From the NCBI GenBank assembly GCA_015143295.1, contig CM026562.1, positions 10,196,041 to 10,260,040 on the forward strand: a stretch of DNA of 64,000 nucleotides. The letters run 5' to 3'. Position 1 is the first letter of the stretch, and each line of letters opens with the position of its first letter. This document shows positions 36,451 to 48,442 of the stretch, piece after piece. Origin of the DNA: Tetracentron sinense. Taxonomy: Eukaryota; Streptophyta; Magnoliopsida; Trochodendrales; Trochodendraceae. The position numbers and the translations under genes were made by a program. A model generated the notes under the pieces. The model did no database searches. It was given only the letters and a program-made list of their open reading frames with translations, and was not told where the DNA came from.

Positions 36451-36559
36451 CGGTACACGGCAGACTCTGGTCTACTGGTCCTCTCTGTGCACGGTTTGCA
36501 GAAAATCGAAAAACCTTTGGCGCCTCGAGCATTTAATTTCACACTGTTCATCTTGTGAT

Positions 36560-36819
36560 TCAAATGAACCAATCGCCGTACGTTTTCAATTTGTATGGCT
36601 CATTGAGTATTTGCAGATTTTGAATATTCCAAGGAGAGCTGACCCCACCAAAGCTCTTTTGTATAGCCCCGAGATATCGCTGTCTTTAACGCTCCGCTGT
36701 CTCTTTCTCAACGGCTTTAATTCGAATTTCTTCTCATCAGAAGACACCCAATATCTTTCTCTTCTCGCTCTGTTCTCTTCTTCAAATGGGTTTCTATTGA
36801 AGTGGCGTTGGCGTTTCTA
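36560..36819 (+). other. DIS1: Probable 5' leader exon of the SINA-type gene
   Basis: A CT-rich stretch (ctctttctcaacgg, cttctcgctctgttctcttc) followed by a plausible donor TTTCTAG|GTATTG at 36820. A matching acceptor TTTGCAG ends at 39344, 98 bp before the start codon at 39442. This would be a non-coding first exon with an intron of about 2.5 kb. Inference from composition and splice signals only; the 5' end is unknown. Confidence 0.4.
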
Positions 36820-37287
36820 GGTATTGTGAAAAGATTTTTTTTTTTTTTTTCGTTACTCAATCCTTGTTTCTTTCTTATGGGGTTTCTTATGCTGATTTTT
36901 CTGGGCAAAAGATCTATTTTTTCGACTGTTTTTTTTGACATATCTTGGATCTATTGGGGTTTTAATTTGAATTTCTATGTGGGTATGTTGTTTTTAGGGT
37001 TTTCTCAATTCTAACTGTCCCTAATTTGCATTTCTTGCTCTGATTTGCTTGATTAATAGTCCACTTACTCCTTCCATTTATGTCGAAACAAACAATCTAA
37101 ATCAAAGCTTATGATTGTTAGAAAGCGAGTGAAGAACAACAATGGTTCCATGACTTAGCTGATAATGCCTTTCAGAACTCTTTATGTGGAATCAATGCTA
37201 TTGCTTTTGTTGTTCTTGTATTTATAAAATAACCTGAAAGTACATGAATTCTTGAAATCCTTTACATGAACTCTTGAAACTTTTACC

Positions 37288-37429
37288 CTATGTTTGGTTG
37301 CCAAGAAAATAAGTAAAAACATGGAAAAGAAAAGACAATTTGACAAAGCACAACTAAAATTTGTATTAAAATCCAAAATTTTCTTTTCTTTTTCATGTTT
37401 TTACTTATTTTCTCGGCAACCAAACATAG
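37288..37429. mobile_element. 142-bp fold-back MITE with long inverted repeats
   Basis: The left arm ctatgtttggttgccaagaa continues with aataagtaaaaacatgg, and the right arm is its near-perfect reverse complement ending ggcaaccaaacatag. The arms are about 50 bp each with a short AT-rich centre. TGTTTGGTTGCC ends are typical of hAT-related MITEs. No clean target duplication. It lies in the presumed leader intron of the SINA-type gene. Confidence 0.8.
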
Positions 37430-38932
37430 CATTATTACCTTTTAAAACATGAAGGCAACTTCTCGAAAATATTTATTTTTTGTATTTGGATTTGTTGGGT
37501 GAGAAACATGTGTTCCTGATTCTTCATGTGCCAAGAATCAATGAATGTATTAACGGAAAAGAATATGCATTTCCAAAGTTAAAACGAGTGAAAGGAATCT
37601 CCGGTGCTGCTGTGGGGTTGGAAATATTCAGCAATAGTATTTGCTATTTGATTATATTTGAGTTTAATGACCAGAGAAAAATAGGTTGAAGTGCGATTTC
37701 ACACAAACAAATGATACACTTAATAAGAAAGGACAATATAATGTAATGGCAAGTAGTCTGTTGGCTATAATCTTTCCCTATTTTGTAATTTTTTAATTTG
37801 TAAATTAATAATACGTAGTAGTTTTCCACAATGTTGTATGCCTGTACCTAGGGCATAGAAAAATTACGAGAAATTGTATCCTTTTCAACCTATAGATACC
37901 AAGCTGATAACGAATACTCCAACACCATACACCATTTAACATTGTATTTTTTAAGGTTTTATATTTATTGTTATTTATTTAATATTATTCTTACCCACGA
38001 AATGAATACCAGATGGTGTAAACTGTAAAGTTGGATTGGGTTGGGTTGGCCAAATTTCATATTATTTTTTCTTTGCTCTTCTTCATCCACACCTTATCCC
38101 TAGGGTTGCCAACAATGAATGCTGTTCTGTGATCCTAGTCTATCAAGAGACAACATGTTTACATAGGTGCAAAATCTTAAACATAGTGTTGAAACTCTTA
38201 AGAACAAAACTGAATACAAAGCATATATGACTCAGCAATTTTGAATTGCTCTCAGGGTTGTCGAACTGCTCAGATTTATACCAATACCACAAAAGACTCC
38301 AAAGAACCCACCTTAAAGTTCAAAAAGCTAGCCGATTTCTGGTCATTTTGTCTAGACATTTTCTTTTCTAGTGATCATTAAAAAACTAATAAATAAAATC
38401 ATTTAAAGGGTTTATGATGCAAAACCGATTCAGGATCCTATAGGAGATCCTTTTGGTTGAGAAGAAAAGGGGCTAGGGTCTTAAAAGTGAGAAAAGTAGG
38501 CTGACGATCCAATATACATGTGCATGATAAGCGACCATTCATCAATCCAAACCTATTTCTCCCATTCTACCCCTCAAAATTCTTAATCGTGGGTAAGTGA
38601 ATCCATGCTCCTTATTTCTTTGGTATTATCTAATTATTTATATTCTTGTCATCCTACTAATGTCACAGGTTGACCAAATCTATCTAGACAGTTAAACTGT
38701 TCAACCCAGACCCACTCCTTCTCTAGGGTCAACGAATCTCCGTGTTTAGAAACATTGATGTAAACACAATAATTGTGGATGCTATTTGTATTCTAGTTTT
38801 CTACTGTTCCAATATATTGTAATTTAGCACCCAACTGCTAACCTAGGGATTTTTTGTGTGAAGAATTGTCTTTTGGAATTTTCTTTGGTAAGAGGTAGTA
38901 GTGTAATATCTATTGGGTATGAAATTTTCAAC

Positions 38933-39202
38933 ATATGGCTGTTGGCTGTCATTCTTTCTACTTAGTATTTATTTAATAAGTTAGTTGAAGATGTAAATGG
39001 TTTTGTTACATGATCAATAGGTTTTTTTTTTAAACTTATTACTAGCGACCAAATAAATCATTTTACCATATGGCTGTTGGCTTTAATTCTTGCTACATAG
39101 TAATTTATTTAATAAGTCAGTTGAAGATGTAAATGGTTTTGTTACATGATCAATAGGAATTGTTTCTTTAACTTATTACTGGCGACCAAATAAATCATTT
39201 TA
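38933..39202. repeat. 135-bp tandem duplication upstream of the SINA-type gene
   Basis: Two units start atatggctgttggct at 38933 and 39068, each running to ggcgaccaaataaatcattt, with scattered differences. They lie in the presumed leader intron, about 240 bp before the start codon. Confidence 0.85.
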
Positions 39203-39441
39203 AAAGTTCAATAGATGTTTGTGTGAACATAATTTAGGATCTTTGGCAATAAAATTTGAAGTGCATTGAGATGATTAGTTGCTCCAATCATATGAATTTT
39301 AAAGTTAAATGCTTTGCCTGAGTCTTTCTCCCAAAAATTTGCAGTTCTTTATTACATGCACTTGATGAAAGATAGAATGTGAATTGAATTTGTTTGTATA
39401 TTTTGGTAAATAGAGTAGACAATTGGGTGTACTATATAGCA

Positions 39442-39651
39442 ATGGCATCTGGGAATACTTATTTTGAAGACATGCGGACCAAACCTGAGGTTATTGATCC
39501 TCCCCAAAATGAAGACATGCTGGAAATCAGTGAACATGTGAATGATCCTTCTCAAAATGCTATAAAACCTAATGTGACCGTTGCTAGCAGTGTTCGTGAA
39601 CTATTGGAGTGTCCAGTATGCTTAAATGCTATGTACCCTCCTATCTATCAG
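39442..39651 (+). CDS. DIS1: SINA-type ligase exon 1
   Basis: Encodes the start codon and the first RING cysteines (LLECPVCLNAMYPPIYQ). Donor CAG|GTATGC, phase 0. No other ATG lies between the presumed acceptor at 39344 and this start. Confidence 0.93.
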
Positions 39652-42600
39652 GTATGCATGTACGCTGTTCCTAAAATTGACTTAATTTTATGTAATTGGT
39701 TAAATACATGTTTTTTTTATTTTATATTATGTTGTGGAATCTTCTCTACTTCCTTTCCATCTTAATTAACATTTTTCTAATATCTCTGCATACTTCTACT
39801 GTTGTATGTCTATAGAACTTGATGAGTTAACACTGGAGTAGGTACCCTAATTTGTTGTTGCTTAAGATAATACTCTTCATGTTATGCTGTATCACGCGAT
39901 ATCATTAGCTGTTTGAGACCATAAATCTTTGCTTCTTTGGTGAAAACTACAAAGTGTGTGCCAAAGTAAATAATTAAATTATATGAAGTGGTTTTAAAGT
40001 CGAATCTACCACAAGTCCACAACCCCTGTTCTAGGTTAAATTTGGTAGGTCATCCATCAATATTTTGTATTAAAGAGAAAATATTCTATGACGTGACACT
40101 AAGAATACAACGTACATGTTGGAAACTCAAAATTTTATTCCAACGTATTCTAATACTGGTGATCCAAATTTTCATTGTCGCCTCATTAAAAAAACCATTA
40201 ATTTGTTAAAAAAATTAGGTCACTAATCCTCATCAAGGATTCATTGTGCTACTTAACCTTCCATGCATCTAGATTATCTTTTGATTCATAATTGAAGGGA
40301 GGCAAAGTCGCTTTGCACCACTGATAGACTATTTAAGATTCAATTCAAAAGGCGCTACTTAGTTTCGCAAGCCTTTGTCATTGTCAGTCAACTAAGTAGG
40401 GCCTGAGTCCCCCTGCGAATTCGTAAATTTGAGGAGCATGCTGCAACAAAAGGATGGCCCCAAGTATAGCTAGGGTTGTGTATGGACCCTACTTTTGTAT
40501 TCTAAGGCATTCAAGTCATAAAATAAAACCTAAAAAATTGATGCATGTTATGATTAGTGAAGAAAAGATTCTATGGAATAAACATCAGCATAAATGACTA
40601 AGGAATGTTGAAATTAACAAGGTTATTTTTTAACCAATTAAAAAAAAAGGTTATTTTATGTACTATATCAGATATCTCCCAAAATGTGAATATAGTTGTT
40701 TATATAGAGTTTTAACTCTAATGGTTTTCTAATTTGATTTGCAAAACACTTGCTAAAACTCGTCTACTTACTGGAAAAAAAATAATGTAGAGATTCTAGA
40801 CTTTGGATCTTTGATCAACTTCACTTAGTCTAGATTATCTTTTGATCAACTCAAGTGGAAGAGTGACTTTTGGGGCAAAAGGATAAAATAGAGCTAGGGT
40901 TGTACCTTGACCCTGTTGTGCAAAGTGTCTTGCATTCAACTTGTTTTGACTTTAGTACTGCTCACCTTGGGCCCCTCATACCTTGCACACTCCGGCGGGG
41001 GGTGGGGGGGTTCCTAATTATACTAGGAGTGTTTCAAGTTCTAATTAGGAACGAATATATAATATGATATTCGGTCTAGGGTTTTCTATTGCGTAGAGAA
41101 CAAGTTTGTATGAGAGGATGTGAGAGAGTGATCTTTGTAATCTCTTTTCTTTGAATTAGTGAAGACAACCCCTCCGTGGACTTAGCCCACATCGGGTGAA
41201 CCATGTAAATCTTGCGTGTTTCTGTTTTCTAATTGCAGGTTTCTTCACCACAAACCCTACTTTTATATTCTAAGGCAATCAAGCCAAGTCATAAAAAAAA
41301 AGATTGATGTATGGTGTGATGAGTAAGAGAAATGAATCTAGGGAATCAACATCACGCATAAATGGTTTGAGACTAATAAAAAAAACACTAATAGCTTTGT
41401 AATTTGACTTTAAAAAACTTCTTAACTTACTAAAACTCTTCCACTTACAAAGGAAAAAAATGCTACAGATTTTCTAGACCTTGGCTCTTTGATCAGCTTC
41501 ATTTATTCCTAAAACTACTCTGAAAACAGTAATCAAACTCCGATGAAACATGAAGAGTGGCTCTTGCTTGTAGTTGTATTTCATGAATAGTGTCAATTCA
41601 ACCTTATTGAATTAACATTCTTTTGAGTTCACACTCTTCTTGCCGATATATAAAAAAAAAAAAGAGTTAATGCTCTTTTGCTTCTCAGCATCAGAAAACT
41701 ATATGAAATATTGGAAATCTCACAACCCTTTTCTGGACTCTTTTTTGGCCATTGAAATATTGGTGGAGAGAAAACAATTTCTAAGCTGGAGAATAATTGT
41801 ATCACTTGCAAGATAAACTGCCATTAACTCAGCAGACGCATAGTGACAAAGTCGGGGTTCGGGAATAATTCGGCAAGTTTGGAAAATTTCAGAAAAAGTC
41901 AGGAAAATTTTGGGAAAATTTAGAAATGTTTACTATCATAATGCGAGAGGCATGCGTAGATGATTTTTTCAAAATTCCCAAACTACCCTTATATAAAAAC
42001 AAAAAGTTGGTTTAATGCTTTACTTTAATTCCCAAACTACCCCTTGCCTTTGATTTAATGTTTTACTTTAATTCCCAAACTAACCCTTGCTTATCTATCT
42101 ATTTAGAATCATAGCCAATCGTGATTGAACTCGGGGAGAGTTCAATCGCACCCACAGGTTAACGCGTGTCCCTTTTAACTCCTATTAACTGTGATTAACT
42201 CCTTCCCCTTGCTCTCACGTGCCACTAGCGAGTTCAATCGCACCTGCGGGTTAATACGTGTCCCTTTTAACTCTTATTAACTATGGTTAACTAACTCCTT
42301 CCCCTCGCTCTCACGTGCATCGCACGTGCCATCCGCTAGTAATTTAATAATTATAAAATACACCAAACAATTTGATTTAAAAAATATACAAAATAAGTTG
42401 TTTAGAAACGAATTGTTCACAAAATTTGGGAATATTTTGCGAATTAGACGGCGAATAGTTTGGCAGTCTAAAGATGTGGCCATATTTGTTATTGGGAGCA
42501 GAGGAAGCTGAAGAGGGCAGCTAAGAAATCCACTCTATCCACAAAACAAAGTCTTGATCAATTTACATTAAGAAATTATTAAAATCCCTGTCTCAATGGA

Positions 42601-45573
42601 AGCAGAGAGGAAGAAAGAGTAATGGAGGATGACACAGATATTTCTTTTAAGCTGTCCAAGACGAGTTTCTTAAACCACCTTCTATCTGGCCATAATTTCT
42701 TCTTTGAACTCCAAATCAGTCCCGGTATTTTGCTATTTGTTCTAAATTCGATAAGGAATCTAATGGACAGATTTGGGGGTCAGAATAAATCAGATCTAAC
42801 CGTAGGGTCCAAAACAAGTTTTGGCCTATAACTACGGGCACCCTAAATCATTCTAGAAGAATGAAGTCTAAGGCCATGAAAGATCTCAGAAGGTTGAATA
42901 ACCTCTGGGTACCAAATTTCAGGGGTAGAACCGTAGAATCATCCCTTAAGTGGTCGATCAGATTGAAACCACAACAAAATCACATGCAGCATAAGGCACG
43001 ATCAAGAGTGCAGATATGCCCGATCAAAAATTGACATGGACAGATCTGATTTCTGTCTGAAATCAAGTTCAGTGACCAAGTTCAAGGCAATTCCGCCGTG
43101 GCTTGCCTATCCAAATTAATCTGTCTAAAGTGCATGATTAATTAATCACACCATAGCACTTCAATTCAAGCATTCATCATCCAACCTCCCCAAATTTCTT
43201 ATGTAATTTCCATCATCTAATAGAAACTAATACTATGTGTCGCTGGAGCTCAGCCAACATCCTCAATTAATTCGAGTGGGGAATAGAATAACAGGTACAG
43301 CAGCGCTGCACCGTATGGCTGCCCTACATGACTAGCATGGAACCCATAACAAAATGGGCACACAACATCAAGTATGGGTGGGTTTAGTTTAGGAATCAAA
43401 AGTGTTTTATTAGTTCAAGATATATTCTAGTTTTTGAATAAAATGTTCTCAGTTGATAATCTAATTTTAGAATTCAGTTCTTTTTGAGAGCTTATTTGAA
43501 TAAAATGTTTTTATTTGCTAAGCGTGTTGCCCATACATATTCTCAAGTACTGGTTGATTTTCTTGGCTGGTTGTGCTTCTTGTCAACTGTTTCTGCAAAC
43601 AATAACATTTTTTCGATTTTCTTACTCATTGTGTCCCTATATGCAGATTATGGGTGTGTTATTGTCCCCTCGACTCTTTGAGTGCTGTCCAAAATTTGAG
43701 ATTTTCCAGGCCCTTCATAAAAAAAATAATAAAATAAAAAATTTACATGATAACTATTAATAAAGAGATATGTTTCTTATCCAAGGAAAGCTGAGCTTTA
43801 ATACAAAGTTCATATTCTTTATCAAGTATTAATATTTTGGTGCATCGAGATTAATTTATTTTTAGTAAAGTAAATTTTATTGTTGAGTCATTATAGGAAA
43901 CTCTTAAGTATCATATTTTGTATTTGTATTACTACTATCAATTAGAGCATATTTATTAGGTTTGAATCTAAATTACTATAAATAATAGAGTGAAAAGTAT
44001 GGTTAGATTTTATTACATTTGAACCAAATCTCTTAGATTTTGATCAGTCCTAAACAAACTAAAACTATCTTTTAAATTTTAAATTTTTTTTAAATTGTTT
44101 TAGTTGTCCAAATATAGGATTATTTTTGGATAAAATGAAATGGTTATGTTTCCCTTTACTCCACTTGCTTAATGACCTGATGGGTTTACTAGGGGTGATT
44201 CATGAACCAACCCACCAAGTTTTTCTTACCATGCATTTGATGGCTGTTTTGATCCTTTTGTGTAACTTTGCTGGACGTCTTAAGCTGCTGTTTATATTCT
44301 TTTTGTTTACCTTTTCTGTTTCATTTTGTTGGTCAGTTAATTCCTGATTTTCTGTTGCACATACATTTAAACTATAGTTGTTACTATTGAAAATGGACAT
44401 TAACGATGTATACTAATTGTTGGTTTGGGATTGTATTAAGAGAAAATTCTTCACTTAAATCCTAGGGGAATTTAATTGACCATATCTTTTCCTTTATTTT
44501 TTCTCTTGTGATTGCAGTGTTCAAATGGCCACACATTGTGTTCTGGTTGCAAGCCTAGGGTGCACAACCGGTGCCCCACTTGCAGGCATGAACTTGGCAA
44601 TATAAGATGTCTTGCATTGGAGAAGGTGGCGGCATCTCTTGAACTTCCATGTAGATATCAGAGTTTTGGGTGCGTGGGCATATATCCTTACTACAACAAG
44701 CTAAAACACGAATCTCAATGTGTGTTCAGACCCTACAACTGTCCCTATGCTGGTTCGGAATGCACAGTTATTGGTGATATCCCTTATCTGGTGGCCCACC
44801 TGAAAGACGACCACAAAGTTGATATGCACAATGGCAGCACTTTCAACCATCGCTATGTCAAATCAAATCCACATGAGGTTGAAAATGCTACGTGGATGCT
44901 AACGGTATCTCCTTACTGTTGTCTATTACTTTTGTTATTTTAAGTTGAGTGTAATTTGAGATGGAGCTCTGCCTTCCCCCTTCTTAGTGTAAAGTCAGTG
45001 ACGTTTTTGTAATTATGGAGAAAGACAGTGACAATTTTGCAAAACACTTTTTCTCCATATTTACAAAATTGCCACCGCATAGGTAAAAAGGGGAGCTCTT
45101 CCACTTTTCTGCTGTGATGCAGAGCTCTGCTTTGTATTATTTCAACTTTTTAAGTTGCTGGGTTGTTTTACTTTGGATACTTTTGTACAGTTTTTATTGT
45201 TAGGTTTGTGGTATGTTTTTCATAAGTGTGGAAATCATTTCACTGTCTATAGGTTTTCAGTTGCTTTGGGCAGTACTTCTGTCTGCATTTTGAAGCCTTC
45301 CAGCTTGGGATGGCACCTGTCTATATAGCGTTCTTGCGATTTATGGGTGACGATAATGAGGCGAAGAACTACAACTACAGTCTTGAGGTGGGAACAAATG
45401 GGAGGAAGATGGTGTGGCAAGGGGTGCCCAGAAGCATAAGGGACAGCCACAGGAAGGTGCGAGACAGTTTTGACGGTCTCGTAATCCAACGCAACATGGC
45501 TCTATTCTTCTCGGGAGGAGACCGGAAAGAATTAAAGCTAAGGGTGACTGGGAGGATTTGGAAAGAACAGTGA
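39442..45573 (+). CDS. DIS1: SINA-type RING E3 ubiquitin ligase, DIS1 clade (three coding exons)
   Basis: Exons 39442-39651, 44518-44904 and 45253-45573, all in phase 0, give 305 residues, the usual length. The RING finger starts C57-PV-C60 and continues C71, H75, C78, C81, C89, C92 (CPTC). The SINA domain follows with its own zinc finger (CRYQSFGC ... FRPYNCPYAGSEC) and the substrate-binding TRAF-like fold, ending GGDRKELKLRVTGRIWKEQ. The N-terminus MASGNTYFEDMRTKPEVIDP matches the rice DIS1 type more than Arabidopsis SINAT1-5. Such proteins form dimers and attach ubiquitin to target proteins; rice DIS1 acts in drought response, which is known of the relative and not shown here. The intron between the RING halves is 4.9 kb. 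The name is by clade; SINAT3 is the nearest Arabidopsis name. Confidence 0.95.
40860..41250 (+). mobile_element. Possible LTR retrotransposon fragment
   Basis: The stretch around cccctccgtggacttagccc and gaaccatgtaaatcttgcgt (about 41168-41220) resembles the end region of some Copia-type LTRs. No second LTR or coding part is visible. Old fossil fragment; family assignment is weak. Confidence 0.3.
42094..42339 (+). mobile_element. Helitron-like nonautonomous element with terminal hairpin
   Basis: The 3' end has a perfect 7-bp stem hairpin (cacgtgc-atc-gcacgtg), then seven bases and CTAG followed by T, the Helitron 3' signature. The left end is not certain; tctatctatttagaatcata at about 42094 is a candidate. 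Inside is a 92-bp direct duplication (gagttcaatcgcacc at 42138 and 42230). A relative lies at 28525-28660. Confidence 0.6.
44518..44904 (+). CDS. DIS1: SINA-type ligase exon 2
   Basis: Encodes the rest of the RING (CSNGHTLCSGC ... RCPTC) and the SINA zinc finger through VENATWMLT. Acceptor ATTGCAG, donor ACG|GTATCT. Confidence 0.94.
45253..45573 (+). CDS. DIS1: SINA-type ligase exon 3
   Basis: Starts VFSCFGQYFCLHFEAFQLGM after a CTATAG acceptor and ends WKEQ with TGA at 45571-45573. It carries the conserved PRSIRDSHRKVRDSFDGL stretch. Confidence 0.94.
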   Translation, partial: VFSCFGQYFCLHFEAFQLGMAPVYIAFLRFMGDDNEAKNYNYSLEVGTNGRKMVWQGVPRSIRDSHRKVRDSFDGLVIQRNMALFFSGGDRKELKLRVTGRIWKEQ

Positions 45574-46248
45574 AGGTGGTTTCTGCCCTCTATTTTGCCA
45601 TTATCAGTTATCCTCTTAGTTTAGTCGCGCGTCTTCTGTTCATGTATTTTTTGGATTGTAGAAAGCAAACTCTCTTTGCTTGTCTGTGCATCGACAAATA
45701 CATGAGTGGAAAGACATCAGTTATATAAATTATAATGATAATGTTATACCTAAGAGATCTAAGTTGGAGCATTCTGCTGCAAATTGTCTGTTATTCGTAC
45801 ACCTGCTCTTGCAGTGAGATGAGTGTGGGATTTTGCTCAGATTTCTTCCCTACCTCATTAGCATCTTGTTGAAGTTTCAGTGTATTGTTTGGGATTTCCA
45901 GGACAGGTAATGTATGTGATCATGATGAATGAGAGTTGCCAATGACATTTTTTGGTGCTACTTGCAATGTCTTGGTGAAGCCCACTTTCCGAAAATCAGA
46001 CTCGCTGGTATTTCTTGTCACCGGATCTGAGGGTTTTTAAGTCACGGGCACTCGCATGTGCAAGGGTGCTACTGTTGTGTTTAATCAGAGACTTTGATGA
46101 AATATACTCAGATGGGCAGGACTAGGGAATTGCAGATCAAGCTGATATTTAGCTTAGATCTGAGCCAATTTCTTCTTAATGGAATGTATATGCATTAATC
46201 ATGTGCTTTGTACATTATAAAATATTTTTATTTTATTATTATAAGATA
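45574..46248. other. 3' flank of the SINA-type gene
   Basis: Presumably the 3' UTR followed by intergenic sequence. No further gene seen; the polyadenylation site cannot be placed. Confidence 0.4.
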
Positions 46249-46613
46249 CTAGCGAAGACCCCGTGCGATGCACCGATGTTTAAGAAAAAAAATAAAAGAT
46301 TTTTAAAGTAACCATTAATGATAAACATAAAGATAAAAAAGAAAAACACTGTTTAGCTTGAAAGAGAGTTAATAATGGAGAGAGAAAATAGGGAGTTAAG
46401 AGAGGGTATTTATGGCTCTCATTATGTAATGATGTATAAAAAAGAAAAAAACTGTTTAGCTTGGGAGAGAGTTAATAATGGGTAAAAGAAAATGGGAAGT
46501 TAAAATAGGATATTTATGACTCCACTATGTGGTGATGTAGCATCACAAATCTTAAAATGGAGATCAAAGAGGATGCCATCTAGGCATCCTATTTCTATAG
46601 TATATAGTATAGA
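46249..46613 (-). mobile_element. Nonautonomous Helitron, copy 1
   Basis: On the - strand it starts TCTATACTATATACTA preceded by A and ends with the hairpin ggtgcatcgcacgg-type stretch, then CTAG followed by T. The first 90 bases closely match the copy at 48052-48442 (aggatgcc..tggcatcc, gatttgtgatg). 365 bp. An internal duplication of ctgtttagcttg...agagagttaataatgg is present. Confidence 0.82.
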
Positions 46614-47485
46614 TTTTTATTTAAATATCTTTAGTGGGTCCCACTAATAGTAAAAGAAGTCTTCAATTTAATCATATATATATATATATATATATATTTC
46701 TGTATATATATTAAATTCTAAAGTAGATATATTTTTATTTTATTATTTTTTTTTGTAAAAATAGAAACTTTTTAAAAACCGATATTATAGAGTTTAGAAT
46801 GTTGAATAGGGGCATTTGGTAACTCTAAAAATTAATACTTATTTGCTTATTTTAAAAAATAAGAGCTTATCTTACAAACCAATCAACCAAACAAGGCCTA
46901 AGTGATTTCAGCGTTAATTTTTTTTTTTTCAAAGCTATTGTGTTATAGCGGTTAGAGATTTATTTGCTCACATGCCCATTGATTTACTTAGATGAACTTT
47001 TACGTCCTTAATAAATTTTATTAGATGCCTTTTATGTCCTTAATAAATTTTCTAATGCCTATTATATATTTTCCCTTGCAAATGTGCTTCAATGTTTTGT
47101 TATAAACAAAAAATTAAATCTTATTAAAGTTATAGATAATACAATATAAATTAGTAATACGAGGAAGAGAATTCAAGGAATATCAGATTAGATTTTATTA
47201 TAGGGGGACCCCCTACTAATATCAGTATCTCATGGTTCAAACTCGGATGTAATAATGGAAATACTATTGAGGGAGATTAATATTGGATACACGCTACTAA
47301 ATATCAGTATCTCATGGGTCAAACTAATTTGGTTCATAACAAATACTATTTTTATTATTAAAAGTTGATTTAGTGTTATATTTCTGGTTCATAACAAATA
47401 TAATACTAAGAGTTGATTTAGTGTTATATTAATGGTATCTAATAGATCTATAACAGTTCACACACCTCAATTATACACCCTCCCT

Positions 47486-47989
47486 TAGGGCTGTCAACGG
47501 ATCGGATTCGGACCGGATCTGCCTAGATCCGAATCCAATCCGATTAAGAATCCGACTGATCCGAATCTGATCCGAGATCTGTTGGATCATGAAGTAACCG
47601 ATCCGAATCCGAATCCGATTCGATTATATATCGTCCGATCCGAATCCGATCCGATCCGATCCGAGTAAGGTTATTTTTTTAAAAAAAAATCTATTTTAAT
47701 AATAAAAAATCTAATAATACCTTAATTAATACTAATTAATGTTAATTTTTTTAAAAATTAATATTTTATACATAGAAAATCTAAATAATATATTTAAAAT
47801 AATTAAAAATTATTATTATTATCGGATCGGATTTTAATCGGATCGGATCACCCTATATCCAGATCCGATCCGATTATAATCGGATTCCACCGATCCGATC
47901 CGAATCCGATCCGACGGATCACATATAGGGTCCAAAGTCCGGCCAATCGGATCGGATCCGGATCATGATCCGGTCCATTGACAGCCCTA
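47486..47989. mobile_element. 504-bp hAT MITE with CGGATC repeats and perfect 8-bp target duplication
   Basis: Ends tagggctgtcaa and ttgacagcccta form the inverted repeat. The flanks carry ccctccct at 47478-47485 and 47990-47997. The subterminal regions are packed with cggatc and gatccg strings in both orientations. No coding capacity. Confidence 0.9.
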
Positions 47990-48051
47990 CCCTCCCTCCA
48001 TAACTCCCATCAGAAATTGCCACATGTCACAACATCCTCAACTCTCTTTAA

Positions 48052-48442
48052 TCTATACTATATACTAAAGAAATTAGGATGCCTATGTGGCATCCCTCTT
48101 TGATCTTCATTCTAAGATTTGTGATGTCACATCATCACTTGATGGGAGCTATAAATACCCTCTCTTAACTCTCCCTGTTTTTCTCTCCATTCTTATCTCT
48201 CTACCAAGTCCCAACCAATTCATAAATACCCTTTATTTAACTCCTCATTTTCTCTCTCAATTCTTATATTCAAGTCCCAATCAATTCATAAACACCCTCT
48301 ACTAAATGAGCCATAAAAAATTGTAGGAGAGTACCAAAACCTATATTAATGGTTTTACTAATAATTAAAAGTTATTTTAATTAGATTCATTTTTATTCTT
48401 ATTTTTTTTGTGCACCCCGTGCATCGCACAGGTATCTGCTAG
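48052..48442 (+). mobile_element. Nonautonomous Helitron, copy 2
   Basis: Starts TCTATACTATATACTAAAG after A, ends with the hairpin ccgtgcatcgcacagg, then CTAG at 48439-48442 and a T. 391 bp. It holds a tandem repeat of aagtcccaaccaattcataa-type units. Same family as 46249-46613, opposite orientation. Confidence 0.85.

Larger units (their letters stand above)
39652..44517. other. DIS1: 4.9-kb intron of the SINA-type gene
   Basis: No gene inside. Contents: an old LTR-like fragment at about 40860-41250, the Helitron-like end at 42336-42339, and otherwise AT-rich sequence without clear elements. ORFs at 42622-42831 and 43484-43760 are not recognisable. Confidence 0.5.
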
